Assembly: GCA_049964655.1 (NCBI GenBank)
Contig: JBMFXC010000046.1
Coordinates: 1-20,615 of the forward strand
From: JAJZJT01 sp049964655
Lineage (GTDB): Bacteria > Actinomycetota > Acidimicrobiia > Acidimicrobiales > RAAP-2
Length of the DNA: 20,615 nucleotides
Reading direction: 5' to 3'
Shown: positions 14,975-20,615 of the stretch, in pieces
Layout of the letters: each line of letters opens with the position of its first letter
Position numbering within the stretch: position 1 is the stretch's first letter
The notes under the pieces: generated by a model
What the model was told of the DNA's origin: nothing
Database searches by the model: none
What the model saw: only the letters and a program-made list of their open reading frames with translations
Translations under genes and position numbers: made by a program

Positions 14975-16962
14975 GTGCCGTCCTGCGAGCCGCCCCCCGT
15001 GCCGACGCCTGCCGGCGAGCAGGGCCAGCACGGCTCTTCGAGGTGGAGCTCGTCGGCGAGTGCGCGCAACCGGGCCAGGACGATCCGGCCGACGGCCTCC
15101 TCGGTGAACGAGGCCTGGATGGTCTGGCGACCGCGTTCCCCGATGCGACGCCTGAGGTGCTCGTCCGCGGCGAGGAGGCGCATCCACCTGGCGGCGTGCT
15201 CGAGGTCGGGCTCCGCCCACAGCGAGCCCACGGCCTCGGTCCCTGACATCTCGGGGTTGTAGCGGTGGTCGTCGGCGGTCACAGGACGGAGGCGGTACCC
15301 GACCAGGCAGCTGTTGGCGACGTTCATGAAGTCGAGGTTCCCCGAGTAGCCCGTGGCGATCACCGGCTTGCCAATGGCCATGGCCTCGGCCATCCCGAGG
15401 CCGAACCCTTCCGACCGATGGAGCGAGACGTACACGTCGCAGGCCTGGAAGAGGTCGGCGAGCTCCTGGCCCGAAAGCAAGGAGTCGACGAGGATACCAC
15501 CCGCCTGCCCGACGGCGTCGGCGAGCAGTGCCGCGAACTCCGGTGCTCGATCGAGGTGGATCGCCTTCATGACGAGGGTCGGGGATCCCTCGAGGCGCTC
15601 GGGAAAGGCGTGAGTGAACGCCTCGACCACCCCGAGGGGGTTCTTGCGACCGACGGTCGAGTTGAAGTCGAAGCTGAACAGGAACGTGACCGCATCGCGG
15701 GGGAGCCCGAGCTTGTCGCGCAAGACGGATCGCCGGTCACTGGCGACGAACGTGGGGACGATGGTCGGGACCACGGTCGTCGGCTTGCGCGTCTGCCTCA
15801 CGAAGGCCCGGCGGACGAACTGGCTGGGCACCCAGATCTCGTCGACGCGTTCGAACTGCTCGACCAGCGACGCCGGGACGTCCGGGAGCTCCCAGTACCA
15901 GGTGACGATGTGGTGACGACGGGTCCTCGGCGACCGCAGCTGGTCGTCGGGCACCAGGTGGAACTCGTTGAGGTTCAGCGTCCAGAGGTCGACGGGATAG
16001 CGCCGACCCTTTGCCGCGTGATCGAGCTCCGGTGGTAGAAGGGAAGGGTCGGTGGGCGCGTGAGAGGCGACCGTCTCGACCGCCACTGGGACCCCTTGGG
16101 AGAGCAGGCCGACACACAGCCGGCGCGCGGCGTGGGCAAGCCCCGTGGTCGCCTTCCAGTCTCCGTGCACGTTCAGCCCCGGTATCCCTGCCGGTTCTGC
16201 CGGCCTGGCCTCCTCCCCGTTCGCCGGCGGCGGCCCTTCGACCCGGACCCGGCGACGCACCTGTTGGTCGAGCACGGGAACGTACGCGGCGGCGACCCGC
16301 TGCCAGGTGGTGCCGGAACGAGCGTCGTCTCCCTGGTCCGGGCCTTCCGCCGAGCCGAGCCGGACGCCGCGCTGATCGTGCTCGGCGGTCCAGGGGAGGT
16401 CGACCACCGGCTTGCCCGGTACACACCGGGCGATCTGCTCGGCAAGGGAGCGGGAGGAGACGATCGCGCAGAGGCTGCGTTCCACCACGCCGCAGAGGAA
16501 CGGATCGGTCGTCCCCTCGGGGCGCTGCGCGCCCTCCCCCTCCTCGCCCTCGGCGACTGGTCGGTCGCGGCCGAAGTTGGCGAGGACCCGCTCCCACAGC
16601 AACGGCGAACCGGCGCAGACACCCCGGAAGAGGTCGGCGAGCGACGAGTCGTGGAGCACGACGACGCCGGGCCGGGTGACGACCGCCCCGAGCACCCACC
16701 CGAAGAGCGCCGGGTCGTTCGCCAGGTGGTAGAGGTGCACGTCGGGCTGGTCGAGGTGCCCGAGGAGCGCCTCGTCCGGCGCTAGCACTGCGGCGCCAGC
16801 CGGGACGCGGGCCCGATCGAGCTGCGGACGTGAAACCACCACGCTCACCGAGAGCAGCTCGCCCAGCGCTTCGACCAGACGAAAGCCGTGCTCGGCGACC
16901 TCCGATGGTACCGGTGGCATCGGGCACCAGACGGCGACGTGGGGGCGACGAGACGTCATCAC
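14971..16962 (-). CDS. GT4-family glycosyltransferase with an additional N-terminal half GT module
   Basis: 663-aa cytoplasmic glycosyltransferase. Residues 1-190 look like the N-terminal half of a GT-B enzyme (VAVWCPMPP, DVHLYHLAND, RPGVVVLHDSSLADLF, LCAIVSSRSLAEQI). A charged low-complexity linker covers about 195-258. A complete GT-B enzyme follows: acceptor half from NVHGDWKATTGLAHAARRL (264-282) and donor half with FSFDFNSTVGRKNPLGVVEA (429-448) and CDVYVSLHRSEGFGLGMAEA (508-527). The EX7E motif is Glu518 and Glu526, as in retaining GT4 enzymes using nucleotide sugars. The first module has no matching donor half, so it is unlikely to be catalytic alone. Start is GTG 16962 (GTGA overlap with the methyltransferase stop) or ATG 16959. 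Middle gene of the operon. Confidence 0.88.
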   Translation of the reverse strand: MMTSRRPHVAVWCPMPPVPSEVAEHGFRLVEALGELLSVSVVVSRPQLDRARVPAGAAVLAPDEALLGHLDQPDVHLYHLANDPALFGWVLGAVVTRPGVVVLHDSSLADLFRGVCAGSPLLWERVLANFGRDRPVAEGEEGEGAQRPEGTTDPFLCGVVERSLCAIVSSRSLAEQIARCVPGKPVVDLPWTAEHDQRGVRLGSAEGPDQGDDARSGTTWQRVAAAYVPVLDQQVRRRVRVEGPPPANGEEARPAEPAGIPGLNVHGDWKATTGLAHAARRLCVGLLSQGVPVAVETVASHAPTDPSLLPPELDHAAKGRRYPVDLWTLNLNEFHLVPDDQLRSPRTRRHHIVTWYWELPDVPASLVEQFERVDEIWVPSQFVRRAFVRQTRKPTTVVPTIVPTFVASDRRSVLRDKLGLPRDAVTFLFSFDFNSTVGRKNPLGVVEAFTHAFPERLEGSPTLVMKAIHLDRAPEFAALLADAVGQAGGILVDSLLSGQELADLFQACDVYVSLHRSEGFGLGMAEAMAIGKPVIATGYSGNLDFMNVANSCLVGYRLRPVTADDHRYNPEMSGTEAVGSLWAEPDLEHAARWMRLLAADEHLRRRIGERGRQTIQASFTEEAVGRIVLARLRALADELHLEEPCWPCSPAGVGTGGGSQDGT

Positions 16963-18140
16963 CGATAGGCGAGAACGGCGTAGTCCTCCCCGGCCAGCAG
17001 GTGCTCCTGGAGGAGCTCCACGATGGCGGCTACCGCGGGATCGAGGGTGGCGAGCGCCGACGGCGAGGCCGGCTCGAGCGTGCCGCGTCGAAGCGGCCGA
17101 ACGTCGGTGTCCCGGAACCCACGGGAGCCGACCAGGAACGCCAACAAGGCCGGAGGGAGGGGGTTCCGATGGGTCGGATCGAGGTAGAAGTTCGAAGTCC
17201 CCACCAGCAGGTTGTCCGGGTTCGGCGTCTCGAGGATCAGGAGGCCGCCGGGCATGAGCGCCCGGTAGGAAAGGTCGAGGAGCTCTACCAGCTGCTCGAT
17301 GGTGACGTGCTCCACGAGGTGGAACACAGTGACCGCGGCAAGCGAGCCCGCCGGAACTTCGGCGAGGTGAACCATGGCATCGCCATGCCGGGCGTCAAGG
17401 CCGCGCTCCTGGGCCCGCTCGATGCTTCGGAGGTTGTTGTCGACGCCGTAGGCCCGGACACCCTCGGCGGCGAGGAGCGCGAGCCAGTCGCCTCTGCCAC
17501 ACCCGACGTCGACAACGGGTCGATCACCTCGCTCCAACCTGGCGACGTCGGGGAGGTAAGCCGAGAGCCGGGACTGGATCAGCTCCGGGGACCCGCGGAA
17601 CACGTCCTCGAAGGGCAGGTACAGGTCGTCCCAGGCCGAGGGGAGGTCTTCCCGCCGTCCGAAGTCGGACGGCGGGAGGGCTCGTCGGACCCGCTCGACG
17701 ACGACGGCGGCCTCGGCCCGGGCCAGGTGCATCGCCGACGCCTCACGGGCGACGCGTGCCGCCAGGTCCTCCACCACCGGAGCCAGCGGCGAGAGCGGTT
17801 CCACGCGGGACGAGAGCTCGGCAAGCTCCTGAGCGAGCCGGACGTGCTCGTCCGTCGACCGGGCGACGTGGTCGCCGAGCTCGTCGAGCACCTGCCTGAA
17901 GGCCAGTTCGAACCGGTTGTCCAAGGCCGCCAGGGTCGCGGCGCGCTCGGTCCTGAGCGCGGCCACCTCGCCGAGCACCGCGTGATTGAAGGCCACCTGG
18001 TGACGGAGGAACACCCAGCTCACCCGGTAGAGGATTCGTTTGAGCAGCCGGAAGCGGGCAACCCGCTCGACGGGAAGACCGACGTCAGCGTGCTCTCGGG
18101 CCGTGCGGAGAAAGGGGCTGTCGGACTCGCTGGTCAACAC
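16959..18140 (-). CDS. SAM-dependent methyltransferase with N-terminal helical region
   Basis: 393-aa class I methyltransferase. The catalytic domain lies at about 205-345: VVDVGCGRGDWLALLA (motif I, SAM binding), YGVDNN (acidic residue for the SAM ribose), HGDAM, FHLVEHV, then GGLLILETPNPDN and YLDPTHRNPLPP. The last motifs resemble methyltransferases that act on cell-surface polysaccharides. Residues about 55-155 are charged and alanine/leucine-rich, probably helical or coiled-coil, perhaps for oligomerisation or partner binding. First gene of a three-gene coupled operon, so modification or capping of the glycan made by the two downstream glycosyltransferase-type proteins is a reasonable inference. 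GTG 18140 is the start, with only a weak Shine-Dalgarno (GGGAAC). Confidence 0.87.
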   Translation of the reverse strand: MLTSESDSPFLRTAREHADVGLPVERVARFRLLKRILYRVSWVFLRHQVAFNHAVLGEVAALRTERAATLAALDNRFELAFRQVLDELGDHVARSTDEHVRLAQELAELSSRVEPLSPLAPVVEDLAARVAREASAMHLARAEAAVVVERVRRALPPSDFGRREDLPSAWDDLYLPFEDVFRGSPELIQSRLSAYLPDVARLERGDRPVVDVGCGRGDWLALLAAEGVRAYGVDNNLRSIERAQERGLDARHGDAMVHLAEVPAGSLAAVTVFHLVEHVTIEQLVELLDLSYRALMPGGLLILETPNPDNLLVGTSNFYLDPTHRNPLPPALLAFLVGSRGFRDTDVRPLRRGTLEPASPSALATLDPAVAAIVELLQEHLLAGEDYAVLAYR

Positions 18141-18434
18141 TCGTTCCCGGTGGTTGGGTTGGACAGGGGCAGGGACCGCTCCTCGCCGTCGCTCGAGGCG
18201 CCGAGGGCAGTCGGTTCACGGTGCGCCACGTGCCCGCCGCACCAGCGCAGCGTAGCCGGGTCCCCGTGGCGGGGTGCGGTCCCGAGCGATCCGGCGCCTA
18301 CCCGACTACGTGCCCGTCACTCGACGACCTCCGTCCCGAGACGCACACCGACCGGGGAGCGCTTGGGCAGGGCGCGCAAAGGGGACTCCGAAGAGTCCCC
18401 TTTGCGGTACTGCCCGACTGGTGATCAGTGGCGC
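18141..18434. other. Intergenic region between the CWB2 gene and the methyltransferase operon
   Basis: 294 bases containing the hairpin terminator at 18375-18406 and, nearer the methyltransferase, the probable promoter of the three-gene operon. I could not identify a convincing -10/-35 pair there. Small open frames are not supported. Confidence 0.5.
18375..18406 (-). terminator. Strong hairpin terminator after the CWB2 protein gene
   Basis: A perfect 14-bp stem, CGCAAAGGGGACTC paired with its complement, closes a four-base loop. On the minus strand the loop is C(TTCG)G, the extra-stable UUCG tetraloop, which indicates it acts in RNA read leftwards, about 30 bases after the CWB2 gene stop. 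No U-tract follows, as is common in high-GC actinobacteria. Confidence 0.85.
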
Positions 18435-20588
18435 TCAGCTATTGGCCGCCAGAGCGTTGCTGATCGCCGTCACCGTACTGGGTGCGATGGCGAGCGAGCC
18501 ACCGAGAACGGTGAAGTTGTACACCACGTGGGAGCCGTAGCCGACCGTCCCAGCCGTGTTGAGGAAGCTGGTCAGGTACTGGCCCACAGTGGTGGGGTTC
18601 TCGGTCAGCACGATCGGCATCTCGTTGCTGCCGGCATAGGCGCTGGCCGACAGGGCGTCGGTGTAGTAGTCGCCCCGAGTCACGACCAGGCCCTGAGCTG
18701 GGCTCCAGTTGAGCCCGTCCGCCACGCCCGAGGCGTTCTGGTAGTTGAGCTCGAACTGGGCCAGCAGCTGGGCAGTGTCGGTGGCGTCGGTTCCGGCGAT
18801 CCGGAACGTCGACACGCCGAGACCCATCAACTGAGTAACCACGTTGTCCGAGACGGCGAGCGGACCACCCATGACGATCACCTGCTGGATGCCCAGGTTG
18901 ACGATGGCGGCCTCGGCCTCGGGGGCCAGGCTGTTCGTCTCCGTGAGGAGGACGGGCAGCTTCTCCTTGTACGCCATGGCGCTGGCCGCCATCGCGTCGG
19001 GGTAGTTGGTCCCGACGGCGAGAATGGCGGTCGGGACGGCCGTGGTCGGTGCCGCAGTAGCGGACGTGCCGTTGCTACCGGTGGTGTCGTTGTACATCCC
19101 ACCGTAGGCACCGGGCACCGCGACCGATCCAACCGCACCCGACCCGCTGTACTCGGCGACCTGCTCGGCCGTGCCGTACTGCGTCTGGCCGTAGATCTGG
19201 GTCACCTGGAGATTCTGCGCCGTACCGAGCAGAGTGTAATTCCCAACCAGCCCACCGCACTTATACGAAGGCGTTGCCTTCAGGGTCGCGATGTCCGCCG
19301 AGCTGATCGCCAGGGGACCACCGACCACGAAGACGTTGTCGACGCCTTCGAGGCGCAACGCGGTCAGGGTCGACGAGGCGACCGCCGCCGTCGGGGTGAC
19401 GAGCACCGAGGTGCCGAGCTGGCTGGCCAGATAGCTGGCCGAGAGCGCGTCGGCGAAGCTGTTCGACGTGGCAAGGACCGCCGACCTCGTCGGGTTGCAG
19501 CCATTCTTCTCGAAGAGCGCTGCCGACGTGTCGGCGCTGGCCTCACCGAAGATCCGCGACGAGCTGACGACCGAGAAGACCTCGACGCCAGGCGCGAGCG
19601 TCGACGTGGTGGCGGATGCGCTGTCATAATTAGTCACGTCGACCGTGACCGGCCCTCCCGTTGCGCTGCTCGGCACGTCGACCGCCAACCCGGAGAGGGT
19701 GTAGGTGGCCGGAGTGTTCGACGAGGCAGTGGTAACCGGGAAGGTCAAGGTGGCCGTCCCTGCACCACTCACCTTGCCGACCACCGCACCGCCGCCGCTT
19801 GCGGCGACGCTCGGCGTGCTCGAGGTGTCGAACGTCCCGTTCGACAACGCCACCGAAACCGTTCCTGCGGCGACTTCGCCGGGCACGTACTCGGTGATGA
19901 CGACGTTGGAGATCGCGGCATCCGTGGCACCAGGAGCGAGGCCGACCCCAGGCGTGTCACCCGTGACCGCGAACGGAGCCACGGCGGCGTCGGGAGTGAT
20001 GGTGTCCGTCACCGCGGCAACACCCGTCGCGCTCGGCTGATAGGTGGCCGAGGCGGCCACCGACGTGCCCGGTGCGAAGGCGGAGCCGACGGTGTAGCTG
20101 ACACCGGAGATGGTGACGGTCCAGGGGGTCGTTCCGGTCGAAGAAGCCGTGTTGCCGAAGGTGAGGACGAGCTGGTCCTTCACCCCAGCGGCAACGCAGG
20201 CGGCGCCTTCGCCAGTCTGCTGCGCGAGCTTGGCGGTGATGACCGGCATCGTTTCCGTGGTGCCATTGGTGGCGACGGTCACCGTCGGTGTCGCAGCAAA
20301 CCCGATGAAGTCCGTGCTGGTCTGGCACTGGGCGAGGTCGATGGTGAGTGTGTCGTACTGGCTGAACGAGTTGGCCGACGTGAACGTCCAGTTCCCGGCG
20401 GCCTGGTTCGCGACGCCCGGGAAGATCGTCGGGGCCTCCACCGGCGTGATGGTCCCGCCGGTGCTCTGAACCGCCGTACTTGCTGCGTAGGCGGCACCGG
20501 CACCGATCACTGCTGTCGCAGAGATGGCGGTGACGGAGCCGACTGCGAAGACCGCCAGTCGGCGGATCCTTGCACTCTTGTGTCTCAT
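18435..20588 (-). CDS. Secreted protein with three cell-wall-binding repeats (CWB2), candidate surface-layer protein
   Basis: 717-aa exported protein. Signal peptide at 1-36 (positively charged start, hydrophobic core, Ala-rich AYAA cleavage region). Residues 37-344 are rich in Thr, Ser, Ala, Val and Gly and look like beta-sandwich modules, with Cys88 and Cys131. Residues 345-717 hold three CWB2 repeats: first from RIFGEASADTS with FVVGGPLAIS near 420, second from about 468 with VIVMGGPLAVS near 572, third from about 596 with FTVLGGSLAIA near 694; each has a (Y/F)xDAxxAS motif. CWB2 modules bind anionic wall polymers. Cys364 and Cys444 could form a disulfide in repeat one. Good ribosome binding site and a strong terminator suggest a highly expressed, monocistronic gene. 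A surface-layer role is inference; other wall-bound functions are possible. Confidence 0.9.
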   Translation of the reverse strand: MRHKSARIRRLAVFAVGSVTAISATAVIGAGAAYAASTAVQSTGGTITPVEAPTIFPGVANQAAGNWTFTSANSFSQYDTLTIDLAQCQTSTDFIGFAATPTVTVATNGTTETMPVITAKLAQQTGEGAACVAAGVKDQLVLTFGNTASSTGTTPWTVTISGVSYTVGSAFAPGTSVAASATYQPSATGVAAVTDTITPDAAVAPFAVTGDTPGVGLAPGATDAAISNVVITEYVPGEVAAGTVSVALSNGTFDTSSTPSVAASGGGAVVGKVSGAGTATLTFPVTTASSNTPATYTLSGLAVDVPSSATGGPVTVDVTNYDSASATTSTLAPGVEVFSVVSSSRIFGEASADTSAALFEKNGCNPTRSAVLATSNSFADALSASYLASQLGTSVLVTPTAAVASSTLTALRLEGVDNVFVVGGPLAISSADIATLKATPSYKCGGLVGNYTLLGTAQNLQVTQIYGQTQYGTAEQVAEYSGSGAVGSVAVPGAYGGMYNDTTGSNGTSATAAPTTAVPTAILAVGTNYPDAMAASAMAYKEKLPVLLTETNSLAPEAEAAIVNLGIQQVIVMGGPLAVSDNVVTQLMGLGVSTFRIAGTDATDTAQLLAQFELNYQNASGVADGLNWSPAQGLVVTRGDYYTDALSASAYAGSNEMPIVLTENPTTVGQYLTSFLNTAGTVGYGSHVVYNFTVLGGSLAIAPSTVTAISNALAANS

Positions 20589-20593
20589 GCACG

Positions 20594-20599
20594 CTCCTT
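20594..20599 (-). promoter_or_regulatory. Ribosome binding site of the CWB2 protein gene
   Basis: AAGGAG on the minus strand, five bases before ATG 20588. It is one of the best Shine-Dalgarno matches in the window. The promoter lies at or beyond the right edge. Confidence 0.85.
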
Positions 20600-20615
20600 G
20601 GGCGTAGTGTTTTGT

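Noticed and set aside
14975..15220. N-terminal extension of the GT-C-like protein
   Set aside because: Overlaps the glycosyltransferase end and is Arg/Pro-rich; GTG 14974 with GTGA overlap gives a normal membrane protein start.
13079..15262. Plus-strand 727-codon open frame
   Set aside because: Antisense to the GT-C-like membrane protein; Asp/Glu/Gly/Arg-rich translation typical of antisense frames in GC-rich DNA.

Overview
The window is very GC-rich, densely coded bacterial DNA with many GTG starts and repeated 4-bp GTGA stop/start overlaps. These traits, the cell-wall-binding (CWB2) repeat protein and the actinobacterial look of most proteins point to a high-GC Actinomycetota chromosome. 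An Acidimicrobiia-like lineage is my guess; no rRNA or other taxonomic marker is present.

Left (1-4055) is a molybdenum cofactor cluster. On the minus strand, mobA, moaE, moeA and moaA (which runs off the left edge) are chained by identical GTGA overlaps and look like one translationally coupled operon. A moaC-family gene diverges on the plus strand. It keeps the fold signatures but lacks three residues matching the E. coli catalytic set K51, D128 and K131. No moaD is visible.

Middle-left (4056-9705) holds a NERD-domain nuclease-like protein, a gap with a perfect (CGGGA)8 repeat, a secreted beta-propeller lipoprotein, a convergent membrane-anchored D,D-carboxypeptidase of the S11 family, and a phosphodiester-glycosidase (NAGPA) lipoprotein gene. 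That last gene is cut in two by an in-frame TAG, where family members appear to have Trp.

Middle (9706-12960) holds an acyl-CoA synthetase-like AMP-binding enzyme and, divergently, a membrane-anchored GH43-like glycosidase.

Right (13052-20615) is a minus-strand cell-envelope block. A three-gene coupled operon encodes a SAM methyltransferase with an N-terminal helical region, a large GT4-family glycosyltransferase with an extra half GT module, and a multi-spanning GT-C-like membrane protein. Upstream of it is a large secreted protein with three CWB2 repeats, with a strong ribosome binding site and a long UUCG-loop hairpin terminator, consistent with an abundant wall or S-layer-type protein.

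The right two thirds reads as an envelope and surface-glycan region. I do not see a mobile element, CRISPR array, tRNA, rRNA or recognisable defence island.
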